Positions 1 through 10,288 of a stretch of 64,000 bases of DNA are shown in pieces (within the stretch, counting starts at the first letter, position 1; every line of letters starts with the position of its first letter). The translations under genes and the position numbers were made by a program. A model generated the notes under the pieces. That model saw nothing but the letters and a program-made list of their open reading frames with translations, searched no databases and was not told where the DNA came from. This stretch comes from Legionella rowbothamii. GTDB lineage: Bacteria > Pseudomonadota > Gammaproteobacteria > Legionellales > Legionellaceae. The DNA is taken from the NCBI RefSeq assembly GCF_900639985.1, contig NZ_CAAAIM010000008.1, positions 62,001 to 126,000 on the forward strand, given 5' to 3'.

Positions 1-1
1 A

Positions 2-118
2 TCTGAAAGATGGCCTAGAAGACCGCTCGTCATAAGATTTTTTGCTCCAAACCACCAGGCACAAAGACAAAATGAGCAAGAAGAAGCAATGAATTTATTA
101 CCGCAAATGGCGATGTAA
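2..118 (+). CDS. C-terminal end of an unknown protein (partial)
   Basis: A reading frame open from the window edge ends with TAA at 116-118. The visible 38 residues are basic and then Gln/Glu-rich, ending in LLPQMAM. No domain can be recognised in so short a piece. It converges on the hydrolase gene that follows on the minus strand, leaving about 25 bases between the stops, which fits a real 3' end. The frame could still be chance because it is short. Confidence 0.35.
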   Translation, partial: SERWPRRPLVIRFFAPNHQAQRQNEQEEAMNLLPQMAM

Positions 119-142
119 TTCCCTTTTTAAACTGTTCTTATT

Positions 143-1597
143 TTATCTCCTATTAGGTAGTTGTTCTTCTATTCGTTTAATCATGTAGGGGAAAAACGGA
201 TTGGATGAAAGTCGAAGGATTGAATCCAAACTTACGATGAGTACTTGTCGTTCACCACGCGAAGCGATAGTTCCTAATTGAACGCCATATTCTTTTGAGT
301 CAGGAGCAAGACCATAGAGGCTATCGTTTACCGGAAAGGGAATCGCAACATGTGACAGGGAATAGACATCGCGGGGATAAGCCAATCCTAACGGAGAAAC
401 ATGTTCCGTCACTGTTCCAGCTTCAGTGACACGCTCGACCACATCAATACTCCCATCATTCGCATTAGTGATGATTACGCTACGAAATTTTCGTGGGGGG
501 ACATTTAAAAGCCTGGTCACGGCCGTATCTGCGGAGGGGCGTAATAAAAGACCTAATTTAGCAGCTCTATTCAAATCAAATAAGACTAACTCACTACCAT
601 TTGCAGGAAGATTGGCATAAAAAGCAGTAATTATTGCACGCGTACTTACTGTAAAATCCATTACAGATTGGAACGTCAATACAGATGGAAGTTCAATTAG
701 CCGATCTTCATTGGCAAGGCGTACAATTTGTTGTTGTAATGCTGCTGTTAAACGATGAGACTGACTTGCTCCATTAACTGGAAAAGAATTGTATTTAAAT
801 GGATTGAACTCAGGAAGTATACTGAGCCAGGCTGCTTTTGCAAAGGGTGGTAAAATCGCTGGTAAGGAAGCAAATCCCGCAAAGCGCGCAAAGCGGGTAA
901 TACCAATCATTGGTGAAATTAAGATAATCTTATCTGGTTTTGTTAATTGTTTATTTTCAATGGAATCAAGAGCATATTTTAATGCTAATGCTCCGCCATT
1001 AGAAAAACCTACGAGATGGAGAGGTAGTGATGGTCCTATGCGTCTTCGTGCTTCACGTACAGCTAGCCGAGTTGCCGCCAACCAATCTTCCCATTTCACA
1101 TCGGTTAATGCAGCCGGTACGGTGCCATGAGCAGGCAGTCTAATCGCTATTGCAACATAACCATGGGCCACATATCGTTTGGCAATATGGCGTAGACTAT
1201 AAGGAGAATCAGTAAGTCCATGCAAGAATACAACCGCTCCCACAGCTGGACTTTGAGGTTCAAGTATATATGAGCGATTCCAATCAGTAGAAAATTTCTC
1301 GGGATAAACTGGACTGTCAGAGAAATATCGATTACCTGGAATACGTTGTTTGCTAGTTAACTTTTCAGTTACTTCGGTGCGTACCGCGTCAAAAAGAGTA
1401 TTTTCTATTCCTATGTATTGTGCCCAATTAAGTTTATCAAGTTCTTTAGCATGTTTTTCTTTTGGGACATAAGTATGCCATAGCTCCAGTGCAGGACCAC
1501 GTTGTGAATCAATTATCCGTAACCCAAGCAAAATGACAAGACATAAGCAGACAAGCTTAGTTAGTGATTTTAACAACTTAAGTAATCTAGCTCTCAT
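143..1597 (-). CDS. membrane-anchored alpha/beta hydrolase (esterase/lysophospholipase-like)
   Basis: A 484-residue protein with a hydrophobic N-terminal segment (about residues 8-28) after a basic start, so it is probably an uncleaved anchor or signal peptide leaving the enzyme outside the inner membrane. The alpha/beta hydrolase core shows an oxyanion-type motif FLHGLTDSP near residue 124 and a nucleophile elbow GFSNGG with Ser199. Likely acid Asp381 or Asp385 and His416 (LSHVAIP) complete the triad. The insert between strands is long, so the substrate pocket is probably capped. The substrate cannot be read from the sequence; a lipid or carboxylic ester is inferred from the family. It is a single gene, with an AT-rich intergenic region separating it from the divergent yhhQ. 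Confidence 0.8.
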   Translation of the reverse strand: MRARLLKLLKSLTKLVCLCLVILLGLRIIDSQRGPALELWHTYVPKEKHAKELDKLNWAQYIGIENTLFDAVRTEVTEKLTSKQRIPGNRYFSDSPVYPEKFSTDWNRSYILEPQSPAVGAVVFLHGLTDSPYSLRHIAKRYVAHGYVAIAIRLPAHGTVPAALTDVKWEDWLAATRLAVREARRRIGPSLPLHLVGFSNGGALALKYALDSIENKQLTKPDKIILISPMIGITRFARFAGFASLPAILPPFAKAAWLSILPEFNPFKYNSFPVNGASQSHRLTAALQQQIVRLANEDRLIELPSVLTFQSVMDFTVSTRAIITAFYANLPANGSELVLFDLNRAAKLGLLLRPSADTAVTRLLNVPPRKFRSVIITNANDGSIDVVERVTEAGTVTEHVSPLGLAYPRDVYSLSHVAIPFPVNDSLYGLAPDSKEYGVQLGTIASRGERQVLIVSLDSILRLSSNPFFPYMIKRIEEQLPNRR

Positions 1598-1903
1598 TGA
1601 TGGGACTCTTTTTCTCTATTGTCTGAGCAAAATACTCATGCAATTTCTCTATGCAATGATGAGCATAACCTGCTTATTATGCAAAAGCCAGATGAATGTT
1701 TATCCATAAAATCCTTATATATAATGTCTTTTCAAATACATATAATTTTTTATACAACTCGCGAATACAAACTCTGCAATAATACTAAAGGGTCCTAAAA
1801 TAACCCAAATAATTGACTTAATACATTAAGAGAACGTAAAATATGGACAAACTGATTTTATATTAACAATGGGCTTTTAGATTATAAACAAGAGAGTACT
1901 TAG
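1598..1903. other. AT-rich intergenic region between divergent genes
   Basis: About 306 bases between the divergent hydrolase and yhhQ genes. It must hold both promoters. I see no reading frame, repeat or clear operator that I would defend. An AGAGAG ribosome-binding site lies just before the yhhQ start. Confidence 0.5.
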
Positions 1904-2539
1904 TTGATCCAGCATAAAAAATCACCGCTTAAGCGTCTTACTGTGTGTCATATTTTTTTAATCACCATCAGTAATATCTTAGTTCAATACCCTTTTGAGT
2001 TTTTGGGCTATCATACTACTTGGGGTGCGTTTACTTACCCTTTCATTTTTATTTTAAGCGATTTAACTACTCGACTTTCTAATGCTAAAACTTCTCGAAA
2101 TATCATTTTTCTAAGTATGTTCCCTGGACTACTTATCTCCTATTTTATAGCAAGCTCTCTTGAAATTATGGGTACCTTAAGTTGGGAGAATTTGTTCACT
2201 CTACACTATATGCCAATGCGGATCTCATTAGCATGCTTTGTTGCCTATACCATTGGGCAGTTAATGGATGTTTTTATTTTTCAGCGTTTGCGCAATAGCT
2301 CCTCTTGGTGGGTTGCGCCGACTATTTCAACTACGATAGGTAATATAATAGATACCCTTTTGTTTTTTACTATTGCGTTTTATCACAGTAGCAATCCTTT
2401 TCTAAACCAACATTGGCCGGAAATAGCGGTGGTTGATGCCGGTTTTAAAATTACTATTAGCCTACTAGCCTTTGTTCCAGTCTATGGCTTTGTGTTACAC
2501 TTCTTTGATATCAAAAATAAAAATATAGTTACGGCATAA
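1904..2539 (+). CDS. yhhQ: YhhQ/VUT-family queuosine precursor transporter
   Basis: A 211-residue integral membrane protein with about six hydrophobic segments and the N-terminal pattern of the VUT (YhhQ) family, including YPFIFILSDLTTR after the first helix. YhhQ proteins import 7-cyano-7-deazaguanine or 7-aminomethyl-7-deazaguanine for queuosine tRNA modification. That role is family knowledge and is not proved here. The start is TTG at 1904, supported by AGAGAG seven bases upstream. No in-frame ATG is nearby. The next gene follows after 31 bases on the same strand and may be co-transcribed. Confidence 0.85.
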   Translation: MIQHKKSPLKRLTVCHIFLITISNILVQYPFEFLGYHTTWGAFTYPFIFILSDLTTRLSNAKTSRNIIFLSMFPGLLISYFIASSLEIMGTLSWENLFTLHYMPMRISLACFVAYTIGQLMDVFIFQRLRNSSSWWVAPTISTTIGNIIDTLLFFTIAFYHSSNPFLNQHWPEIAVVDAGFKITISLLAFVPVYGFVLHFFDIKNKNIVTA

Positions 2540-2570
2540 TCACTCGTCGATTACAAGGACATATCCATTC

Positions 2571-3182
2571 ATGTCTGCAAAAATACTCATATCAGAAAAC
2601 GATGTCTTAGATGGCACTCTTATCCAATTAGAACCAATTGCAGTTCAACATCGAGAACCTTTGTCTGACGCCGCGAATTATGAACAAATATGGCAATATA
2701 TGCCGCAAAAAGCCACGAAAAATGTATTCGACTCCTGGTTTAATGGTTGTCTGGATAAAATGTTCACTGGGGAGCAAATTACTTACGTCGTACGCTGCAA
2801 AATAAGCCAAACTATTGTCGGCGCCACGGCCTATTATGCTATTCAATTAGAAAACAAAAGCCTTGCCTTAGGCTATAGTTGGTATACCCCTAGTCGCTGG
2901 GGTAGCAAAGTAAATCCTGAAGCGAAGTTATTGATGCTAACCCAGGCATTTGAATGCTGGGACATTAATCGCGTTGAATTAGGCACTGACTCGCGGAACC
3001 GCCGCTCCTATCATGCCATCAAGAAACTAGGCGCTACTGAAGAAGGCTTATTACGGCAACACATGATTCTTCAAGATAAAGTAATCACGGACACCATAGT
3101 GTTTAGTATCCTTCGTTGCGAATGGCCTGCTATTAAAATGAACTTAGTAAATCGTATAACTCATCAAGCAAATACCCAGTAG
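2571..3182 (+). CDS. GNAT-family N-acetyltransferase (RimJ/RimL-like)
   Basis: A 203-residue protein with the layout of RimJ/RimL-type acetyltransferases: an N-terminal strand with LEPIAVQHREPL, a central strand around residues 75-105, then VELGTDSRNRRSYHAIKKLG near residues 135-155. The last motif is the acetyl-CoA-binding helix, with conserved Asn/Arg/Ser and the Ile-Lys-Lys-Leu-Gly end. It is followed by ATEEGLLRQHM, typical of the family. It transfers acetyl from acetyl-CoA to an amine; the acceptor is unknown. It lies 31 bases downstream of yhhQ and an AAGGA element precedes the ATG. Confidence 0.8.
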   Translation: MSAKILISENDVLDGTLIQLEPIAVQHREPLSDAANYEQIWQYMPQKATKNVFDSWFNGCLDKMFTGEQITYVVRCKISQTIVGATAYYAIQLENKSLALGYSWYTPSRWGSKVNPEAKLLMLTQAFECWDINRVELGTDSRNRRSYHAIKKLGATEEGLLRQHMILQDKVITDTIVFSILRCEWPAIKMNLVNRITHQANTQ

Positions 3183-3405
3183 CTTATTATCCTCCATTGT
3201 GAAGTAAACTAAGGATGGAAATATGAAACATTATTCCAGACCGAAAAAACTTTACAAAACGCTGATATCAGCCCTGATTTACCAAGCCCCCCATTTGTTT
3301 GGGTGTGGTAGCCATGAACGCAAGCGTCGATGATGTAACCGTAGAAATGTGCACCATGTGTTACTTCCCTGCGAAGACCCACTTTGCTAGGGTAGAGCCT
3401 ATTCA

Positions 3406-6400
3406 CTATAAGCCTTTCTCGCCATTTAATAAATGTTCACAATCATTTACAGATAAGGGAGGACTAAAATAATAGCCTTGCACTGCGTCAACGTGCTGGA
3501 TGCGTAATAAATTCACTTGCGAAATATCTTCAACTCCTTCAGCAATCACTTGCAGATTTAAACGGTGAGCTAATCCAATGATGGCTTCTAAAATAATCTT
3601 ATCTTGCTCTTTTAACTGATTTTTATTAATAAAAGATCGGTCAATTTTTAATTTACTAAGAGAAAAACGTGTCAAATATGCTAAGCAGGAATAGCCTTTG
3701 CCAAAGTCATCAATGACTAAATTAACGCCTAAATTCTTTAACGCCTCCATTTCTTTTATAATGTTGGCTGATTCGATAAGAATAGATTCAGTTAACTCAA
3801 GCTCTAAATAGATAGGTTGTAGTTGAGTTTCTGCTAAAATGTCGGCAATTAATTGGCTAATTGATTGATTTTCAAATTGCAATGCTGAAATATTGACCGC
3901 TATAGGTATCCTCGGTAAATCTTTATTTTGCCAGCTCTTAACTTGCTGGCAGGCTGTGCGCAGTACCCATTCACCTACGGAGAGCATGAACGGCGTTTTT
4001 TCGAGTAATTGAATAAATTGATTGGCTTCTAATAATCCCTTTGTTGGATGTTGCCAGCGCAGCAATACTTCAAGACTTATAATGCGCTCGCTTACTAAAT
4101 CAAAGATTGGCTGATAAAATAAACAAAATTCCTGATTCGCTAATGCATTTTCGAATTCAGTTTCAAGATGATGGGTTTGCTGAATGTATTGAGTTAATGC
4201 CACTGAATAAAACTGATACTGGTTTTTACCCAGTTCTTTAGCCCGATATAGAGCCGTATCCGCTTGCTTTAAAAGGCTCTGAATATCCGTAGCATCTTTG
4301 GGGAATAAACTGATACCCGCACTGGTTGAAATATGGATAGTATGACCTTGTATAATAACAGGAGCGGCAAGTTTCTGATAAATTTTATCTATGATGACCT
4401 TTACCTGCATGCTTTCATCAAGGCTATCCAATAAAATCACAAACTCATCGCCTCCCAGGCGTACTGGCAAATCGCCAGCTCGCAGACACGATTTAATCTG
4501 CTCTGAAAAATAGATAAGTAACTTATCACCGATTTCATGACCCATAGTATCGTTAATAGTTTTAAAATAATCCAAATCTAGGAAAATTATGGCTAATTGT
4601 TTGGCTTCGCGGGATAAACGCGATGCGCTTTGCTGAAAAATTTGAAAGAGCAGATTACGATTGGCAAAACCCGTCAATGGATCATGAGTTGTTTGATAAT
4701 AAAGGTACGCATTTTCTAATGAAATGGCGGCTTGGGACACCACAATAGTAAGGTCTTGTAAATGCTGAGCTGTAAAGGAATGCTTAAGCATATTATTTTC
4801 AAGATAGAGAATGCGTCTTAGTTGACCTTGATAGAAGAAAGGAATTATTAATATTGATTTAGATTTAGACTGCTGCAAATAAGGGTCTAAAAATTGGATG
4901 TCATTAGCGACATCCTGTATTAGCACGGCTTCTTCGGTGCGTTGTACGTAGTTAATAATCGTGAGCGGTAAATCTGAGCGTGTCTCTACGCTTTTTGCAT
5001 CTACCAACCAAATGCGTTGTTCCTCTAAAGTACCCTCAGCTTCGATAAGCCAGGAGTCGTCCTTCTTTATGATAAGTACACTACGTTGTGCGCCAGCATT
5101 TTCAAGCACAATTTTCAGTAGCTTTTTTAATAACTTATCGAACTGTATTTCACTGGCAATCGTTTGAGTTAATTTGAGAATTGCCATAAAATCTATGGAA
5201 AGATCACTGCTTGATGCCGATGTTTGCGTGTTAGTCATGATCTTTTGCTGTAAGGATGTTTTAGGACGGTCATACTCATAAAACGATTGGGGAGATTGTT
5301 GCTTTAAACGCTGGCAAAGTGCGAGAGCTCCCCAACGCTCATACCCATAATGCGCTTCGCGAAAATAGTGTTTTGCTATGTGCGGTTTGTTTTCCTGTAA
5401 GTAAAAGCGAGCAGCACACTCATTAATAACGCCAGTAAGCTGAGGGTGATTATTATCTAATGCAAGTTGAGCCGCTTGGTCGTACAAATCACTTGACTTG
5501 CGGTAATTTCCTTGAATAGCGAAGATTTCTGCACTGAGCACTAAATAATACGGTTCAAAATTGGTAGCACACCATCCTGCCCATTGTTTAAAAGACTTTT
5601 GAATAGCGAGGAGCTTCTTTTTGTAAACGCATTGCTCAGTGATGGTGGCCGTTTTGTAGCTCGCAGCTAAACTCAGAGCATAATATAATTGTCCTTCGAC
5701 ATAGGTGATGGTTCCTATCGCTGAATCTGCAAATATCTCTGCATCGAGCCCCATTGCCACTGCTAACGAAAATTTACCGCTCAAATAGGCGAGTTTTATA
5801 GCACAAAAGTAAAAACAAGCCTGTTCATGCTGCGTTTTGCATTCAACAATAGCTTTGAAAGACCGCGCTATTTTTTGATCAAAGTTTTTATTTATTGACG
5901 AATGCTGCAAGTTTATTACTGAATATTCCAACAAAATCCAGACCGGATAGAAATAATCATTCGGGCCACGTTTCTTTAGCACTTCTCTGAGGGTGTTTGC
6001 AAGGTCAGATAGTGGGTAACTTAAAGCATATTGATTTAAAAAATGACTTATAAAGCTATAATCAGCGGTTGCTAAATCCCCTGTTTGTTGTGCTAATTGA
6101 TAACTGTGTAAGGTATAATTTAGGGATTGGGAGAGTGGATATTTCCAAAAATGGAGAAAATGTCCCATACAAAATTCCACTTTAGCTAATACAGAAGGAT
6201 CGGGGTAATATTCGGCAAGCCGATAAGCAAGTGCAACGTACTTAAAACTTGCGTCATAGCGCTTAAATACATGGAGTAATACAAATGCATAAGCTGCAAA
6301 ACAATATGAACTTTCAGGTGTGTACCCGTAGCGTAATGATAGTTTAACAGCATGAAATATGAGTAAAACGAATAATTCTTTGTTCGAAGTGATATAGGTA

Positions 6401-9153
6401 GAAGCGTATAACTGATTTAAGATTTTTTGCAACAAACTGTATTCATTACTAGCTTGTTGAGTTAAATCCAAATTAGTAAATTTTTTACCATACAATCGCC
6501 ATTCTATAGACATATACGCCACTAAAATATGATACGGTTTAGGGTATAGGGGAAGGTCAAGCCCAAAAAGACGTAATACCTCCAATCCCTGCTGTAGCGC
6601 ATCGTTATAACGGTTTGCAAGGCTAAGCCGTATGATATCGAGCTGATAGACCAGCATTCTATCTAGCTTGGTTTTAGCTTGCTTGAAGAGTATTGCCAAG
6701 TGCTGCTGAGCAAGCTGATGATCATCAGTTAATAATTCACTTTCAGTCAGGCCACAATATAAAGAAAAGGTAAGGTTATAATGATGTTTCCATGCATCTT
6801 GTGGTAATAGGGAAACAGCTATACTGAAATAATTTTTTGCAGCTTGGTAGGCCGCTACCGCTTTTGCTTTTTTGCCTACTTGCAAATTAAATTCGGCGAG
6901 TGCCAACCTTTCTGCAGGCAAAGTAATTAATGAGGAAGCTTCATTTAAATGACGTACGATTTGGCCAAGATGAGTTTCATCACCCGAATTCATATCCGCG
7001 TTGGTTAGCAATAAACGACCAATGTTTAAATGCAATTCACGTCTAAGATTAGGTGCTATAAGTTGATAAGTTGCTTGCAAAATACGGTCGTGTTTAAACT
7101 GAAAAATAATCAAGTCTTCTGAACGTTGCGCATCAGTGAGGTTACCATCCATCAAATCGATGGACTTGTAATTACCAGAGATTAACTGAATGAGGTTGGC
7201 ATGTAAGGCTTCCTGCAACAAGCTCAGGGTGAGTGATACGGATTGTTGGCTTATAACCGCTAATGTGTGTAAATCAAACTGGATACCAATACAGGCGGCT
7301 AATTTCAGATTATCTTGTGCAGGGGGTGATAGCTGTTGGATGTTGTTAATGAGTAGTTCTACGACATTTTTTGTCATATGCTGCTGCTCGATTTGCATAA
7401 TATCCCATTGCCATTGGCCTTTTTTATAATCGAAAGTTAGCAGATGATTATGATGCAGACTCTTCAGAAATGCATGTACGAAAAAAGGATTACCTTCGGT
7501 TTTTATCTGCAGAATTTCAGCCAAGGGTTTTGCCCGGGCAAGTCCGCAGCCCAGCGTATCGGCAAGTAGTTGTTGCAGATGAGAATGTGTCAATGGCGGT
7601 AATTTAATAGCATTGAGGACTACCCCACTCGCCCTTAGTTTTTTCTGAAACTCGATTAAGGGATGGCCAAAATCCACCTCATTATCTCGATAAGTGCCAA
7701 TCAACATAAAATATCTATTTGCTGAATCCTTTAATAAACGTTGCAGTAGTTGTAACGACGCATTATCTGCCCATTGCAAATCATCTAAAAAGATAACTAA
7801 TGGGTGATCTGCCTGACAAAAGACCTGTATAAACTGCTGGAATGCAAACGTCAGTTGGTTTTGGGCTTCACCAATGGTATTTTCTAAAAGTGACTGCGGT
7901 CCAAGCAGTCGTTTAATAGAAGGAATCAAAGCCAACAGTGCATGCCCTTGATTGCCAATAGACTGTTGTAAGGCCTGTTTTAAGTGTTTTAGTTTTTGCT
8001 CAGGCTCTGCCAATACCTGCCTAATCAGGTTTTGCAACGCATCAATGAGCGCACTATAAGGTTTGTTCTGCTGTAATTGGTCGTATTTACCTTGAATAAA
8101 ATATCCTTTACGGCAGGTCAACGGTTTATAGATTTCCTTAACGAGCGAGGTTTTACCGATACCGGAATAACCAGACACTAGAACCACTTCATTTTTCCCT
8201 TGACTAACTCGCTCAAAAGCAGCAAGTAGCTCTGCAATTGGTTCTTCACGTCCATACAATTTTTGTGTTTGCTGGAGCTGATCACTGATATCAATAGCGC
8301 CTAAAGCAAATTCAGCAATCATTTTTTTTGATTGCCATTGTTTAGCACATTTGGCTAAGTCTGCTGCCAGGCCTCTTGCACTTGCATAACGTTCTTCTGG
8401 CATTTTAGACATTAGCTTGATAATAATCTGGCTAACCATAGTGGGAATATTCAGAGGAAGCGATGATAGAGGTACCGGAGCTTTTGCAAGATGACAATGA
8501 ACCAGCTCAAGAATATCAGTTGCATCAAAAGGTAAGTGACCTGCTAACATTTCATAAAAAGTGACTCCCAGAGCATAAAAATCGGTGCGGTAATCAATAC
8601 TTCGGTTCATTCGCCCTGTTTGTTCGGGCGATATGTATGACAGTGACCCCTCTAAAAGATGAAGGTTATTATAGCCTTGTGTTTCCTCAAGTAGCTGTGA
8701 AGCAATACTAAAATCTGCCAGTTTGATTAACAAGGTATGAGGCTCAATAATGATATTAGCCGGCTTAATGTCTTTATGAATAATATGCTGTTGATGTAAC
8801 TCCGCTAAGGCGTAGACCAACTGTAAGGCAATTGTGAAGAAAACATCCAGTTCCAATGGCTTTTCTTGTAAAAAACTCTTTAAGGTCTGACCATCAATAT
8901 CTTCTAAAACCAAAACAGTAAGGTGACCTTGTTGAATGAGTGCATAGGGCTTAATAATACCTGGAATATTAAGTTGCTTGAGTAAAAAATATTCGTGTTG
9001 CAAGTCCGCGAGAATATTAAGAGAGGGGTGCTCTGAGTAGGGACATTTGAGCATAACCGGAACATTATCAAGAAGCCGTAACCCGCGGTAAAGTACCGTA
9101 TTAGGGGTTTGAGAAAGCGTTCCCAATATTTTATAGCCTTTAATAATGCCCAT
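3406..9153 (-). CDS. Ser/Thr kinase - AAA ATPase - GAF - GGDEF - EAL signalling protein
   Basis: About 1,915 residues from the Met at 9153 (upstream Mets at 9186 and 9231 are possible). The order is as follows, with residues counted from 9231. An STK domain at about 32-290 has an LKCP lysine, IIHKDIKPANI and a DFS in place of DFG. A predicted ATPase follows, with Walker A SGYSGIGKTS near 355 and Walker B VIFLDDLQWAD near 481. A long helical TPR-like region runs to about 1290. A GAF domain lies at 1335-1500. GGDEF is intact near 1593 and preceded by RAGD, an I-site pattern. The phosphodiesterase domain reads EVL for EAL but keeps NISA, ELTES, DDFGKGYS, KIDRSFI and EGVE. Family knowledge predicts kinase signalling plus c-di-GMP synthesis and breakdown. 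It stands alone on its strand. Confidence 0.85.
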   Translation of the reverse strand: MGIIKGYKILGTLSQTPNTVLYRGLRLLDNVPVMLKCPYSEHPSLNILADLQHEYFLLKQLNIPGIIKPYALIQQGHLTVLVLEDIDGQTLKSFLQEKPLELDVFFTIALQLVYALAELHQQHIIHKDIKPANIIIEPHTLLIKLADFSIASQLLEETQGYNNLHLLEGSLSYISPEQTGRMNRSIDYRTDFYALGVTFYEMLAGHLPFDATDILELVHCHLAKAPVPLSSLPLNIPTMVSQIIIKLMSKMPEERYASARGLAADLAKCAKQWQSKKMIAEFALGAIDISDQLQQTQKLYGREEPIAELLAAFERVSQGKNEVVLVSGYSGIGKTSLVKEIYKPLTCRKGYFIQGKYDQLQQNKPYSALIDALQNLIRQVLAEPEQKLKHLKQALQQSIGNQGHALLALIPSIKRLLGPQSLLENTIGEAQNQLTFAFQQFIQVFCQADHPLVIFLDDLQWADNASLQLLQRLLKDSANRYFMLIGTYRDNEVDFGHPLIEFQKKLRASGVVLNAIKLPPLTHSHLQQLLADTLGCGLARAKPLAEILQIKTEGNPFFVHAFLKSLHHNHLLTFDYKKGQWQWDIMQIEQQHMTKNVVELLINNIQQLSPPAQDNLKLAACIGIQFDLHTLAVISQQSVSLTLSLLQEALHANLIQLISGNYKSIDLMDGNLTDAQRSEDLIIFQFKHDRILQATYQLIAPNLRRELHLNIGRLLLTNADMNSGDETHLGQIVRHLNEASSLITLPAERLALAEFNLQVGKKAKAVAAYQAAKNYFSIAVSLLPQDAWKHHYNLTFSLYCGLTESELLTDDHQLAQQHLAILFKQAKTKLDRMLVYQLDIIRLSLANRYNDALQQGLEVLRLFGLDLPLYPKPYHILVAYMSIEWRLYGKKFTNLDLTQQASNEYSLLQKILNQLYASTYITSNKELFVLLIFHAVKLSLRYGYTPESSYCFAAYAFVLLHVFKRYDASFKYVALAYRLAEYYPDPSVLAKVEFCMGHFLHFWKYPLSQSLNYTLHSYQLAQQTGDLATADYSFISHFLNQYALSYPLSDLANTLREVLKKRGPNDYFYPVWILLEYSVINLQHSSINKNFDQKIARSFKAIVECKTQHEQACFYFCAIKLAYLSGKFSLAVAMGLDAEIFADSAIGTITYVEGQLYYALSLAASYKTATITEQCVYKKKLLAIQKSFKQWAGWCATNFEPYYLVLSAEIFAIQGNYRKSSDLYDQAAQLALDNNHPQLTGVINECAARFYLQENKPHIAKHYFREAHYGYERWGALALCQRLKQQSPQSFYEYDRPKTSLQQKIMTNTQTSASSSDLSIDFMAILKLTQTIASEIQFDKLLKKLLKIVLENAGAQRSVLIIKKDDSWLIEAEGTLEEQRIWLVDAKSVETRSDLPLTIINYVQRTEEAVLIQDVANDIQFLDPYLQQSKSKSILIIPFFYQGQLRRILYLENNMLKHSFTAQHLQDLTIVVSQAAISLENAYLYYQTTHDPLTGFANRNLLFQIFQQSASRLSREAKQLAIIFLDLDYFKTINDTMGHEIGDKLLIYFSEQIKSCLRAGDLPVRLGGDEFVILLDSLDESMQVKVIIDKIYQKLAAPVIIQGHTIHISTSAGISLFPKDATDIQSLLKQADTALYRAKELGKNQYQFYSVALTQYIQQTHHLETEFENALANQEFCLFYQPIFDLVSERIISLEVLLRWQHPTKGLLEANQFIQLLEKTPFMLSVGEWVLRTACQQVKSWQNKDLPRIPIAVNISALQFENQSISQLIADILAETQLQPIYLELELTESILIESANIIKEMEALKNLGVNLVIDDFGKGYSCLAYLTRFSLSKLKIDRSFINKNQLKEQDKIILEAIIGLAHRLNLQVIAEGVEDISQVNLLRIQHVDAVQGYYFSPPLSVNDCEHLLNGEKGL

Positions 9154-9231
9154 ACTAACCGGATATCCAAGACAGATTTTAATCATACAGTTCTTAATAG
9201 CCTTGGGTGAGCTATGGACTCGGCAACTCAA

Positions 9232-9871
9232 TCAAGTGAACTAATATGAATAAAAGTTATATATGATTCAATAATGTTGTTATCAGTAAAGTATAGTACT
9301 AAAAGGTGTAACTTTCATATTATAGGTGTTTCCAATGGTCCCATCGCAGCAATAATTTTAGATAGGCCCTACATTAAAACTTCTTCGTTGGGGGCCACTT
9401 GGATCCACTTTAAACTCATAAAGAATTAACTTTGATAACAAAGTGCAAAATAAACTCGACCATTAAAAATCAAGATAAGCGCTAGCTCATTGTTTCGACC
9501 CTCGTTTTTTGTTTATAAGAACAATAGTATAGCTAATAATATTTGAACTCCCATATAAAAATTCATTGAAGCACATTAAAAGATATTTCTTGGTTCAAAT
9601 GACCGATAAATGTACATTTTATTAAGGAGTTAAGGGTCCTTGATAAACTTAAAATAAACACCCTTGAAAACACAAATATTTATTTTCTTTAAAAGCCTTT
9701 GAGGGCTGCTCGCTATAGTCAATTTCATTTAGAACATTGAAAACTACGAGAAAGCATAGACTACAGCCCATCACCTTTACCATTACTACTCTTTCAAAGA
9801 AAATACTTTGCATACTTCCCAAATCACGAGGCATCAAAACGGCATATTTAGGACGCCCCATCCCTTGATGA
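9232..9871. other. long intergenic region without a supportable gene
   Basis: About 640 AT-rich bases between the large kinase gene and the small Fur-box gene. A 70-codon minus-strand frame (9649-9861) has no ribosome-binding site or family pattern and I do not count it. No tRNA-like or repeat structure was recognised. Confidence 0.4.
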
Positions 9872-10219
9872 TTAAACTTTTATCTCACGGATAAAATGAA
9901 AATTACTCTCTGGTGAATAGGAATAAAATGACTCTATTTCTTCTTCTCGCTCCCTGGAAGGTAAATCCCCTAGTTCAACATGCAATACTTTCGCTATTTC
10001 TGATAAGTCCACACTAAAGTGCTCCTCAATCTTATAAATGATATCAACCATTTTTTTCGATAATTCAATATAAGCGAAATGATTTCTAAATAATGCATCG
10101 ACAGTAGGCACAAAAAATCTCACCGTATCAGACTCTGTTTGGGGGCAAAATTTTTTTAGACAGTCGGCACAGAACCTTAATGATATATCGTGTGAACTTG
10201 CACTAATTTTATCAAACAT
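9872..10219 (-). CDS. small conserved-looking protein of unknown function behind a Fur box
   Basis: A 115-residue soluble protein, not recognised. The N-terminal part has two close cysteines (FCADCLKKFC: Cys-x2-Cys-x4-Cys), a possible metal site. The C-terminal part is acidic (SREREEEIESF). The start is well supported by AGAGGGA eight bases before the ATG. A near-perfect Fur operator lies about 70 bases upstream, abutting a TTGACA box, so iron repression is likely. It is transcribed alone. A role in iron acquisition or iron sparing is inference from the operator only. Confidence 0.65.
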   Translation of the reverse strand: MFDKISASSHDISLRFCADCLKKFCPQTESDTVRFFVPTVDALFRNHFAYIELSKKMVDIIYKIEEHFSVDLSEIAKVLHVELGDLPSREREEEIESFYSYSPESNFHFIREIKV

Positions 10220-10288
10220 AAAAAATCCCTCTTCAATTTCAACGTGTCGCCTGCTCTAAAGCATTACATTACAAAAACAGAATGTCAA

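Noticed and set aside
426..1130. Plus-strand open frames opposite the first hydrolase
   Set aside because: They lie wholly antisense to a well-supported gene and show no family pattern or ribosome-binding site.
3209..3406. 65-codon minus-strand frame after the large kinase gene
   Set aside because: No coding signal and no similarity to known proteins.
9649..9861. 70-codon minus-strand frame in the gap before the Fur-box gene
   Set aside because: No ribosome-binding site, no recognised motif, and it ends in a random-looking sequence.
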